Assembly: GCA_016873675.1 (NCBI GenBank)
Contig: VGWG01000012.1
Span: 1 to 45,955, forward strand
DNA from: Lentisphaerota bacterium
GTDB lineage: Bacteria; Verrucomicrobiota; Kiritimatiellia; RFP12; JAAYNR01
Reading direction: 5' to 3'
DNA length: 45,955 nucleotides
The notes below the pieces were generated by a model. The model worked only from the letters and a program-made list of their open reading frames with translations. It was not told the origin of the DNA and searched no databases. How positions within the stretch are numbered: the stretch's first letter is position 1; every line of letters begins with the position of its first letter. Below, piece after piece: positions 18,077-25,513 of this stretch. The translations under genes and the position numbers were made by a program.

Positions 18077-18532
18077 ATGAACACAATCACATGCAAACAG
18101 ATTCTGTGTCCGGTGGATTTCTCGGACTGCTCAGACTATGCCATGCGCTACGCGGCCCTGCTGACGCAGAAACTTGAGGCGCACCTGACGCTGCTGCACG
18201 TGGTGGCGCCCATTCTGGTGCCCCTGCCGGGCGACGCGCTGATGCCGCCGATGCGGCAGGCCGACCTGGCTGATATTGCCGATGCCTGCCGCGAGCGCCT
18301 GACCCGGACGGCCGGGGATCTGGCCGAGAAAGGGGTCACTCGGGTCTCCTGCCTGGTCACAAACGGCGTGCCGTACCTCGAAATCATCCGCGCGGCCGAG
18401 GAACTGCACGCGGACATGATCGTCATGGGCACCCACGGCCGCAGCGGACTGGTCCACCTGATGATCGGGAGCGTCGCCGAACGGGTGGTGCGCAAGGCGC
18501 CCTGCGCGGTTCTGACGGTCAAGCACCAGTAG
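18077..18532 (+). CDS. Universal stress protein (UspA family)
   Basis: A 151-aa single-domain Usp fold. The N-terminal QILCPVDFSDCSDYAMRYA and C-terminal DMIVMGTHGRSGLVHLMIGSVAERVVRKAPCAVLTV contain the GTHGRSG-x9-GSVAE ATP-binding signature (G-x2-G-x9-G-S/T type), so it is likely the ATP-binding class. A perfect AGGAGG precedes the ATG at about seven bases. It is preceded by its own promoter and converges on the next gene with a 24-base gap. Likely involved in stress or energy-limitation survival; the specific role is unknown. Confidence 0.93.
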   Translation: MNTITCKQILCPVDFSDCSDYAMRYAALLTQKLEAHLTLLHVVAPILVPLPGDALMPPMRQADLADIADACRERLTRTAGDLAEKGVTRVSCLVTNGVPYLEIIRAAEELHADMIVMGTHGRSGLVHLMIGSVAERVVRKAPCAVLTVKHQ

Positions 18533-18556
18533 CCTTCCGCTTTGAAACGCGGGCGC

Positions 18557-19180
18557 CTACTCCTCCCAGCCTTCCGGACGCTGCGGCGGGGTCGGCGCAC
18601 CTTTCGAAATACCTCCGGGGCCTGCGCCGCGCGTGCCCGCCGCGCGGCGTGCGTTGGCGATCCGTTCACGGATCCTCTCGGGATACTTCTGCAGGATCTC
18701 ATTGGCCCCACGGATCTGTTCGACGCTCAGCGTGTCGCGAATCGCCAGCATTTTCTCCGTCTGGATCTTAGCCTGTTCGGTGCGCAAGCTGCCGATTTTT
18801 TCCACCAGATCCATCAACGCATTCGTCGGCGCCTGTTTGTCGGCCATGACTTTTGCCGCCAGCGCCATCTGCTCCACGGCGGCGCCCCAGAGCGCTTTGT
18901 CAACCACGGACTGCCGCTCCCTCAGCGCGCTCATTCTTATTTTCAGCCCCTCTTTCTGCTCGTCCGTCACGTTGAGCTCCCGCGCGGTTTCGGGATGGGA
19001 GAGCACCTGCAGCACGCGCAACGTGCGGTCCACCTCCTCCCCGGTCCGCGAAGGCCGCGCCACGCCCGCCGCAGCCGAAACATCCGGACGGCCATCGGGA
19101 AGCGCCCGATCCTGCGCACACGAGACACACGCGGCAACTGCCGCCACGCAAAAAAGCCACGCCCGCCCGCAGTTCTTCAT
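18557..19180 (-). CDS. Exported helical protein with LTXXQ/Spy-like motif
   Basis: A 207-aa predicted secreted protein. The N-terminus MKNCGRAWLFCVAAVAACVSCAQ is a signal peptide; the CVSC end is a poor lipobox. ELNVTDEQKEGLKIRM resembles the LTxxQ motif of the CpxP/Spy periplasmic chaperones, and the rest is predicted mostly helical (MALAAKVMADKQ, LRTEQAKIQTEKMLAIRD). GGAGG lies seven bases before ATG 19180, which decides the start over ATG 19186. The tail is Gly/Pro-rich. It may be a periplasmic stress-related protein of Spy type. Confident as a gene, less so as to function. Confidence 0.75.
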   Translation of the reverse strand: MKNCGRAWLFCVAAVAACVSCAQDRALPDGRPDVSAAAGVARPSRTGEEVDRTLRVLQVLSHPETARELNVTDEQKEGLKIRMSALRERQSVVDKALWGAAVEQMALAAKVMADKQAPTNALMDLVEKIGSLRTEQAKIQTEKMLAIRDTLSVEQIRGANEILQKYPERIRERIANARRAAGTRGAGPGGISKGAPTPPQRPEGWEE

Positions 19181-19564
19181 CGTCATACCTCCCCCTTGTG
19201 ATCGTTCGTGTTCCATCACGGCCGCAGCCGCGTCAGGCCCGATGAGTCGTTACCACCCTTAACGCACAGACCGCAAGCATTATTGTCCGATCCGCCCGCA
19301 ATCCTCCGTGAGAAACCGATTGTACTCATCCAAAATTAACATCCGCTGTTCATATCTTTTTAATCCTTTTACAATACCTCCTCTTCTGCCCCTTATTTAT
19401 ACGCTCAATTCGTTTAAATATAGAGACTTATGACATTATAACCGCTTGTTCATATCGTGTTGGCAACCTGTTGATGCTTTGAACACTTTTTCTTCTTGCC
19501 CGGATGCGGGGATTGGTGTCTCATGGTGCCTTCATGCGGCATCTTTTTTTCAAGGCTTACTCTT
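19181..19564. other. AT-rich dnaA upstream region, candidate origin
   Basis: No gene in this 384-base region. It holds AT-rich stretches (notably 19394-19440) and two identical 10-base motifs TGTTCATATC at 19347-19356 and 19447-19456, exactly 100 bases apart. A related TGTTGATGC occurs at 19469. On the other strand these read as (N)TATGAACA or GCATCAACA, resembling a DnaA box with A in place of the second C. Together with the dnaA-dnaN gap it is the leading oriC candidate. Confidence 0.45.
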
Positions 19565-20953
19565 ATGAACGCGACAACGATTTGGACCAAAGCATGCGAT
19601 CAGATCATGCAAATCATCAATAAAAGCCAGTATGAGGCCTGGTTTGCCACGTTGCGGCCGCTCGGGCTGGAGCGGGACACGCTCCTGCTGGGCGTCGACA
19701 ATGATTTCAAACAGACATGGATCGAGGAGAATTACCGCGACGTGATCGCGTCGGCGTTGCAGGTCGCGTCGGGCGGCGACTCCGTGCCGTTCCGCTTCGT
19801 GGTGAGCATGGAGGATGCGGGCGGTGTTGACGCCGCAGAACTGCTGCCCACATCGGCGCCGCTGAAGTCCCCTGCGACGGCGAAGCGACGGCCGCGCATG
19901 CAGCCGACGTTGGCGGCCAATCTCAATCCCCATTTCACCTTCGAGGAATATGTAATCGGGCCGTCGAACAGTTTCGCCCACGCCGCCGCGACGGCCGTCG
20001 CGCAGGCTCCGGGGCGCACCTACAACCCCCTGTTCATCTATGGTCAGACCGGGCTTGGCAAGACCCATCTGATCATGGCGATTGGTCATCGCGCGGTGCA
20101 AAACGATCCCGAGACGCGCGTGGCCTACGTCACATCGGAGGCGTTGTTGAATGAGTACATAGACGCGATCCAGAAAAACGCGGTCACCGAATTTCGCAAC
20201 CGCTACCGCAAAGTCGACATTCTGCTGGTCGACGACATCCAGTTCCTCGTCGGCAAGCAGCGTCTCCAGGAGGAGTTTTTCCACTGTTTCAACGACCTCC
20301 ACATGAAAGGCAAGCAGATCGTGATGACCAGCGACCGACCGGCGCGGGAAATCGACGGCCTGGAGCAGCGGCTGGTCTCCCGGTTCGAATCGGGGCTCGT
20401 CACCGAGTTGGAATGTCCCGACTTCGAAACCCGCATGGCCATCCTGCGCTACAAGCAAAGCGCCTCCAAGGTGGTTCTTTCCGACGCCTGCATGACGTTC
20501 ATCGCCCAGCACGTCACATCGAATGTGCGCACCCTCGAAGGGGCGCTGTTGCGCGCGATCACCTTCACCACGCTCAATCCCCACCCGCTGACTCCAGACA
20601 ACCTGCAAAACCTTCTGAAGGACGTTTTGACTCAGGAGACTCAGGAAGATATCTCGTTTGATGAAATCCAGCGCATCGTCGCCGAACACTTCGATCTGCG
20701 CCTGACCGACATGTCCAGCAAGCGCCGCCCACGCTCCGTCGCGATGCCCCGGCAGGTGGCCATGGTGCTGTGCCGAAAACTGACCCGCTCCTCGCTTCCT
20801 GAAATTGCGAAGGCGTTTGGCAAAACGCATGCCACGGTCATTCACGCCTGTAAATTGATCAAGGTCATCATCGAGACCGATCCTGACCTGGCCAAACAGA
20901 TTTATGCGGTGGTCCGCAAGCTCGGCCGCGACCCCAAGGATATCGATTTTTGA
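19565..20953 (+). CDS. dnaA: Chromosomal replication initiator protein DnaA
   Basis: A 462-aa AAA+ initiator. The N-terminal DnaB-contact domain (MNATTIWTKACDQIMQIINK) is followed by a linker, the ATPase domain with Walker A GQTGLGKTHL and Walker B ILLVDDIQFL, and a C-terminal helix-turn-helix domain (KRRPRSVAMPRQVAMVL...). Start ATG 19565 begins at the conserved N-terminus. Upstream in-frame codons from 19496 do not look like DnaA. The recognition loop reads FGKTHATV (residues 418-425), one residue shorter than the classical FGGRDHTTV and lacking its Asp. Followed by a 311-base gap and then dnaN. Confidence 0.97.
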   Translation: MNATTIWTKACDQIMQIINKSQYEAWFATLRPLGLERDTLLLGVDNDFKQTWIEENYRDVIASALQVASGGDSVPFRFVVSMEDAGGVDAAELLPTSAPLKSPATAKRRPRMQPTLAANLNPHFTFEEYVIGPSNSFAHAAATAVAQAPGRTYNPLFIYGQTGLGKTHLIMAIGHRAVQNDPETRVAYVTSEALLNEYIDAIQKNAVTEFRNRYRKVDILLVDDIQFLVGKQRLQEEFFHCFNDLHMKGKQIVMTSDRPAREIDGLEQRLVSRFESGLVTELECPDFETRMAILRYKQSASKVVLSDACMTFIAQHVTSNVRTLEGALLRAITFTTLNPHPLTPDNLQNLLKDVLTQETQEDISFDEIQRIVAEHFDLRLTDMSSKRRPRSVAMPRQVAMVLCRKLTRSSLPEIAKAFGKTHATVIHACKLIKVIIETDPDLAKQIYAVVRKLGRDPKDIDF

Positions 20954-21180
20954 ACCGTTTTATCGCTGTTTGCAACCCGTTGACAACATGAGTAAAAACC
21001 GTCAGTTCCCTGTCAACAGATCCGGATCTATGAACACTTACCCACGCGTTTCAACTTCCATGAACACCCGTTTTCAGCTTATAAACAGATCATTAGGTGT
21101 TTGTTTTTTATTGCAACCTTTTATAAATAAACCATTTACGATCTTATCAACCGCTTTATTCAGGCTTATTAGTAAGGATG

Positions 21181-21208
21181 TTGCATTTAAGTAATGACTT
21201 GTTATACT
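21181..21208 (+). promoter_or_regulatory. Candidate promoter of dnaN
   Basis: TTGCAT at 21181-21186 and TATACT at 21203-21208 are 16 bases apart. The start would fall near 21215, immediately before the triple CAACCGCG repeat. Confidence 0.6.
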
Positions 21209-21215
21209 ATTCTCT

Positions 21216-21239
21216 CAACCGCGCAACCGCGCAACCGCG
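21216..21239 (+). repeat. Triple tandem repeat CAACCGCG in the dnaN leader
   Basis: Three perfect copies of CAACCGCG (21216-21223, 21224-21231, 21232-21239) lie at the predicted 5' end of the dnaN mRNA, 25 bases before the ATG. Copy number could vary by slippage. Confidence 0.85.
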
Positions 21240-21264
21240 CATGGAGTACGCAGGAGGATCACGG

Positions 21265-22359
21265 ATGAAGTTCTCAATCGCCCGCTCGAAGTTTTTGGAA
21301 AGTCTGCAAACCGTTCAGAACGTGGTTTCGGGTAAAAACACGTTGCAGATTCTTGCCAATGCGCTGATCAAGGCCGAGGACGGAAAACTGTGGATCACGA
21401 CCACCGACTTGGATATGTCGGTCCGCAGTTTGATTGAGGCCGAGGTAACAGTCGATGGATGCACGACGTTGCCGATTCGCCGGTTGGCAAGTATTGTGCG
21501 TGAGTTGTCCGAAGGGCGCATTTCGTTCGACGTGGATGACAAGGACGTGGCGGCCATTGAGTGCGGCGCGTCGTCCTTTCGCATCAACGGTTTGCCGATG
21601 AGCGACTTTCCACCCATTCCCGGGTCGGACGGACGGATGTGTTACCGCATCGATCAGGGGGCGTTTCGTGAAATGCTCCGGAAAACGTCGTATGCCGCCT
21701 CGCTCGATGAAACCCGCCGCGTGCTCAACGGGGTGTTGCTGGCCTTCAAGGATGGAAAACTGACGATGGTCGCCACGGATGGCCGCCGCTTGGCGTTGGT
21801 CGAGCACGAAGTTGAATTTCCACCCGAAAACGATGTGGAACTGATCCTGCCGACCAAGGCCGTGACGGAATTGGTCCACATTTTGGGCAACGACGGAGAC
21901 CTCCGCATTTTTGTCCAAAAAAATCAGGTGATTTTTGAGTTTGGCAACACGATGATGAGCAGCAAGCTCGTGGACGGCGTTTATCCGAATTACCGTCAGG
22001 TCATTCCGTCGGGTTGCGACGAGCGTGTGGCGCTGGAGCGAGAGGCGCTGTTGACCGCCTTGCGGCGAGTCTCGATCATCGCATCCGACAAATCCAATGC
22101 CACCAAGCTGACGTTCGCCGCGAATCAGCTGGAAATTCTGAGCACCAGCCCAGACATCGGCGAAGCGCGCGAACTGCTGCCAATCAAATTTTCAGGCAAG
22201 CCTATCAGCGTCATCTTCAACCCGGAGTATATCATGGATCCGCTGAAGAGCCTCGATTGCGACGAGGTTTTCATCGAGATGAACGACGGCAACAGCCCGG
22301 CCATTCTGAAGTGTGACATCCCGTTCTTGTACGTGCTGATGCCGCTGCGGATCAGTTAA
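21265..22359 (+). CDS. dnaN: DNA polymerase III subunit beta (sliding clamp)
   Basis: A 364-aa beta clamp, close to the usual 365-370 aa. MKFSIARSKFLESLQTVQNVVSGKNTLQILAN opens domain 1, FREMLRKTSYAASLDETRRVLNGVLLAF is the domain 2 signature, and the C-terminus reads YVLMPLRIS, the canonical V-M-P-x-R/K tail. CAGGAGG lies eight bases before ATG 21265. An in-frame ATG at 21178 precedes the promoter and is rejected. It is the processivity factor for the replicative polymerase. Neither recF nor gyrB follows; instead rpmE and prfA do. Confidence 0.97.
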   Translation: MKFSIARSKFLESLQTVQNVVSGKNTLQILANALIKAEDGKLWITTTDLDMSVRSLIEAEVTVDGCTTLPIRRLASIVRELSEGRISFDVDDKDVAAIECGASSFRINGLPMSDFPPIPGSDGRMCYRIDQGAFREMLRKTSYAASLDETRRVLNGVLLAFKDGKLTMVATDGRRLALVEHEVEFPPENDVELILPTKAVTELVHILGNDGDLRIFVQKNQVIFEFGNTMMSSKLVDGVYPNYRQVIPSGCDERVALEREALLTALRRVSIIASDKSNATKLTFAANQLEILSTSPDIGEARELLPIKFSGKPISVIFNPEYIMDPLKSLDCDEVFIEMNDGNSPAILKCDIPFLYVLMPLRIS

Positions 22360-22372
22360 GTGTGATTTAGGC

Positions 22373-22402
22373 TTGCCAGTGGCGCACGGTCTGGTGTAAG
22401 AT
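22373..22402 (+). promoter_or_regulatory. Candidate promoter of rpmE
   Basis: TTGCCA at 22373-22378 and TAAGAT at 22397-22402 are 18 bases apart. The start would be near 22409, leaving a 26-base leader with AAAAAGGG before the ATG. Confidence 0.6.
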
Positions 22403-22434
22403 ACCCGTCCGTTTGATGAGAAAAAGGGTTGTTT

Positions 22435-22638
22435 ATGAAGAAGGAAATCCATCCGAATTACGCTGAAGCGACGATCACCTGCGCCTGCGGCCACGTGACC
22501 AAAACGCGCTCGACCGTCACGGAGATGAGCGTCAACACCTGCTCGGCCTGCCATCCGTTCTTCACCGGCCAGCATACGATGATCGACACGGAAGGCCGTG
22601 TCGATCAGTTCCGCAAGCGTTACGCGGCCAAGAAGTAG
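22435..22638 (+). CDS. rpmE: 50S ribosomal protein bL31 (zinc-binding type)
   Basis: A 67-aa large-subunit protein. MKKEIHPNYAEATITCACGHV is typical bL31. The cysteines CAC (16, 18) and CSAC (36, 39) make it the zinc-containing C+ form. It terminates in RFRKRYAAKK-like basic residues (VDQFRKRYAAKK). It has its own promoter and precedes prfA by 154 bases, a common arrangement. It likely does not encode the zinc-independent replacement form. Confidence 0.96.
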   Translation: MKKEIHPNYAEATITCACGHVTKTRSTVTEMSVNTCSACHPFFTGQHTMIDTEGRVDQFRKRYAAKK

Positions 22639-22792
22639 CCGGGAAGCGCCAGGTGCCGGGTCGGATAGGCCGCTGGGCGGCCGGGTCCGGCCCGTGTCGT
22701 TTGCGGGTCCCGGTGTCCGTGTTCAGAAATAGGGGCTGCTTCCGCCTGTGTGTTTTCCCGTTGCACCCGCGCGCTCCCCACGAGGTCGAGCC

Positions 22793-23893
22793 ATGATCGA
22801 ACGCGTGCATGTGGCGAAGCGGCTGGAACGCCTCGCCTTTGTTGAACAGTCCCTCTCCGATCCCGACGTGTTGAAAAACCGCAAGCTGCTCCGGGAGCGT
22901 GTGCGCGAGCACGCAACATTGAAGCGGCTGGAGGCGGCTTTCCGGGCCTACGAGGCCTGCCGGCGCGAATGCGCCAGCAACCGCGAGATTGAGGCTGACG
23001 CGACGACCGACACCGAGATGCGCGCGCTGGCCCGCGCCGAGCGGGAGCATCTGGAGCCCCAGCTCCCGGATCTCGAGCGCCAGATGATGCTGGCCATGCT
23101 GCCGCCCGACCCGACGGACATCCGCAACGCGCTGTTCGAAGTCCGCGCCGGAACGGGCGGCCAAGAGGCGGCGATCTTCGCGGGAGACCTGTTCCGCATG
23201 TACAGCCGCTACGCCGAGAGCCGGGGCTGGAACGTGGTGGTCATGGACGCCAGTCCGAGCGAAATGGGCGGGTACAAAGACATCCTGTTCATGGTCACCG
23301 GAGAGGGCGCCTATGGCATTTTCCGGCACGAGAGCGGCGGGCACCGCGTCCAGCGGGTGCCGGTGACCGAGGCTCAGGGCCGGATTCACACCTCGGCCGC
23401 CACGGTGGCGGTCTTTCCCGAGGTCGACGAGGAGGATGACATCGAGATACCGGCGGACGAGCTGCGCATCGACATCTTCTGCGCCGGCGGGCATGGCGGC
23501 CAGGGGGTCAACACCACCTACTCCGCGATCCGGATCACGCACCTGCCCACCGGCCTGGTCGCGCAGTGCCAGGACGAGCGTTCGCAACACCGGAACAAAG
23601 ACAAGGCCATGCAGGTGCTGAAGTCCCGCCTGCTGGACCAGCGCCGCCAGGCTGAGGAAGCCAAACAGGGGCAGACCCGGCGCGACATGATCGGCTCCGG
23701 TGATCGTAGCCAGCGGATCCGCACCTACAACTTTCCCCAAAACCGCATGACCGACCATCGGGTGGGGCTCACGCTCTACAGCCTCGACCGGCTGATGGAG
23801 GGCGGGCTTGGGGAACTCCTCGACACGCTGCACAAACACGCCCAAAGTCTCCGTCTGGAAGCGGAGCTGCAGCCGTCCGTATCCACCCTCTAA
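22793..23893 (+). CDS. prfA: Peptide chain release factor 1
   Basis: Class I release factor of 366 aa reading UAA/UAG. The stop-codon-recognition tripeptide is PVT in HRVQRVPVTEAQGRIHTS, which marks RF1 rather than RF2 (SPF). The peptidyl-hydrolysis GGQ motif is in AGGHGGQGVNTTYSA. ATG 22793 begins the conserved N-terminal coiled coil (VAKRLERLAFVEQSLSD). No prmC methylase is adjacent; an ABC-F gene follows instead. In-frame codons from 22748 are not family-like. Confidence 0.96.
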   Translation: MIERVHVAKRLERLAFVEQSLSDPDVLKNRKLLRERVREHATLKRLEAAFRAYEACRRECASNREIEADATTDTEMRALARAEREHLEPQLPDLERQMMLAMLPPDPTDIRNALFEVRAGTGGQEAAIFAGDLFRMYSRYAESRGWNVVVMDASPSEMGGYKDILFMVTGEGAYGIFRHESGGHRVQRVPVTEAQGRIHTSAATVAVFPEVDEEDDIEIPADELRIDIFCAGGHGGQGVNTTYSAIRITHLPTGLVAQCQDERSQHRNKDKAMQVLKSRLLDQRRQAEEAKQGQTRRDMIGSGDRSQRIRTYNFPQNRMTDHRVGLTLYSLDRLMEGGLGELLDTLHKHAQSLRLEAELQPSVSTL

Positions 23894-23915
23894 TCCGATT
23901 GACGGGAATGATCGC

Positions 23916-25478
23916 GTGATAGCCACTTCAAATTTGACCAAACGATTCGGCGCCGACATCTTGTTCGAGGCTGTCAGCGTTAAATTCACCCCGGGCAACT
24001 GTTATGGCTTGATCGGCGCGAATGGATCGGGCAAATCGACGTTCATCAAGATATTGGCTGGCCTGATGCCCTCCAGCCAGGGCGAGGTGACCATCGGGAA
24101 GGGCTGCACGCTGGGGTACCTGCGTCAGGATCATGCCGAATTTGACGAGGTGGCGATTCTCGATACGGTTCTCATGGGCAATGCCAGGCTCTGGGCGCTT
24201 CATCGCGAACGGGAGATGCTCTATTCCAAGGACGATCTCACCGAGGCCGAGCAAATTCGGAGTGGTCATGTCGAGGATGAGTTTGGCCAGGCGGGCGGGT
24301 ACACGATGGAAGCCGATGCCGCCAAGCTACTGGACGGCCTCGGCTTCACCGAAGATGTCTTTGCGCGGGAGATGAAAACCCTGCAGGGCGGTTTCAAGCT
24401 CCGGGTGTTGCTGGCTCAGGTGCTCTTCGCCCATCCCGACGTCCTGCTGCTGGATGAGCCGACCAACCATCTGGATCTGGAGTCCATCGAGTGGCTGGTG
24501 GAGCTGTTGAAACGGTACGAGGGGACGGTCATCGTCATCTCCCATGACCGCTTCTTCCTGAATCAGGTGTGCACCCATATCGCCGATCTGGACTATCACG
24601 AAATCCGCATGTTCACTGGAAATTACGATGATTTCACCATCGCGAGCCTGGAAGCGCGCGAACTGCGGGAGAAATCCAACAAGAAGCTGGAGAAACAGAT
24701 TCACGATCTCAAGACCTTCATCAGCCGGTTCAGCGCCAATGCCTCCAAGGCGAGACAGGCGACCTCCCGCCAGAAATTGCTGGGCAAGATTGAACTGGAG
24801 TCCGTGAAGCCCAGCTCGCGGGTGTCCCCCTATATTCGCTTCAATCCCCGGCAACGGCTGGGCGACAAGGTGATCCGTGTGGATCGCATTTCCAAGGGCT
24901 ATGATCGCACGCTGTTCAAGGACTTCTCCTGCGAGATTCTGCCCAAGGAAAAGATCGCGATTATTGGGAAGAATGGCGTGGGCAAGACCACGCTTCTGAA
25001 AATCCTGTGCGGACTCCTCCCGCCCGATTCCGGCTCCGTGGTTCTGGGCAACACCATTCAATTCAGTGTCTTCCCGCAAGACCCCGGCGAGGTGCTCGAT
25101 CCCGACATGCAGGCTTTGGACTGGCTCAAGCAATATGCGGATGAAACAACCAGTTCCGAGAGCGAGCTCCGGTCTTTCATGGGGCGCATGCTCTTCAGCC
25201 GGGACGATGTCTTCAAGCGCATCGGGGTACTCAGCGGCGGCGAGAAGGCGCGGCTCATTCTGGCTCGGAACATGTTGGAAGGCGGCAACGTGATGATTCT
25301 GGATGAGCCGACCAATCATCTGGATCTGGAGTCCATCGAGGCGCTGAATTTTGCGTTGTCCGAAACCGGATGCACGATCCTCTTTGTGTCCCATGATCAC
25401 CGCCTGATCGGGTCGCTCGCGACGCGGATATTCGAGATCAAAGAGGAGCAGGTGTTGATTCGATCAGGCGAATACTAG
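23916..25478 (+). CDS. ABC-F family ATPase (YbiT-like)
   Basis: A 520-aa protein with two ABC cassettes and no membrane domain, the ABC-F layout that acts on the ribosome rather than in transport. Cassette 1 has GANGSGKST, LQGGFKLRVLLAQ and VLLLDEPTNHLDLES. Cassette 2 has GKNGVGKTT, LSGGEKARLILARN and VMILDEPTNHLDLES. The first linker region (KKLEKQIHDLKTFISRFSANASKARQ) is the P-site tRNA-interacting motif. The start is GTG 23916 (VIATSNLTKRFG), matching family N-termini; codons further upstream extend into prfA. Likely modulates translation, possibly in energy stress; YbiT relationship is by resemblance. Confidence 0.9.
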   Translation: MIATSNLTKRFGADILFEAVSVKFTPGNCYGLIGANGSGKSTFIKILAGLMPSSQGEVTIGKGCTLGYLRQDHAEFDEVAILDTVLMGNARLWALHREREMLYSKDDLTEAEQIRSGHVEDEFGQAGGYTMEADAAKLLDGLGFTEDVFAREMKTLQGGFKLRVLLAQVLFAHPDVLLLDEPTNHLDLESIEWLVELLKRYEGTVIVISHDRFFLNQVCTHIADLDYHEIRMFTGNYDDFTIASLEARELREKSNKKLEKQIHDLKTFISRFSANASKARQATSRQKLLGKIELESVKPSSRVSPYIRFNPRQRLGDKVIRVDRISKGYDRTLFKDFSCEILPKEKIAIIGKNGVGKTTLLKILCGLLPPDSGSVVLGNTIQFSVFPQDPGEVLDPDMQALDWLKQYADETTSSESELRSFMGRMLFSRDDVFKRIGVLSGGEKARLILARNMLEGGNVMILDEPTNHLDLESIEALNFALSETGCTILFVSHDHRLIGSLATRIFEIKEEQVLIRSGEY

Positions 25479-25513
25479 GGCCTGTTTTCGGGGCGGGCGG
25501 AGAAGGAGACGTC

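Larger units (their letters stand above)
20954..21264. other. dnaA-dnaN intergenic region with clustered DnaA-box-like motifs
   Basis: A 311-base AT-rich gap without genes. Box-like motifs are CTATGAACA (21028-21036), CCATGAACA (21058-21066), TTATAAACA (21079-21087) and TTATCAACC (21144-21152). The consensus approximates TTATNAACA. The run of A/T around 21106-21180 could be an unwinding element. The 3' end holds the dnaN promoter and a CAACCGCG triplet repeat. Confidence 0.5.

Noticed and set aside
22682-22700. GGCCGG/CCGGCC inverted repeat between rpmE and prfA as a terminator
   Set aside because: The loop is too small for the full stem and no T-run is present.
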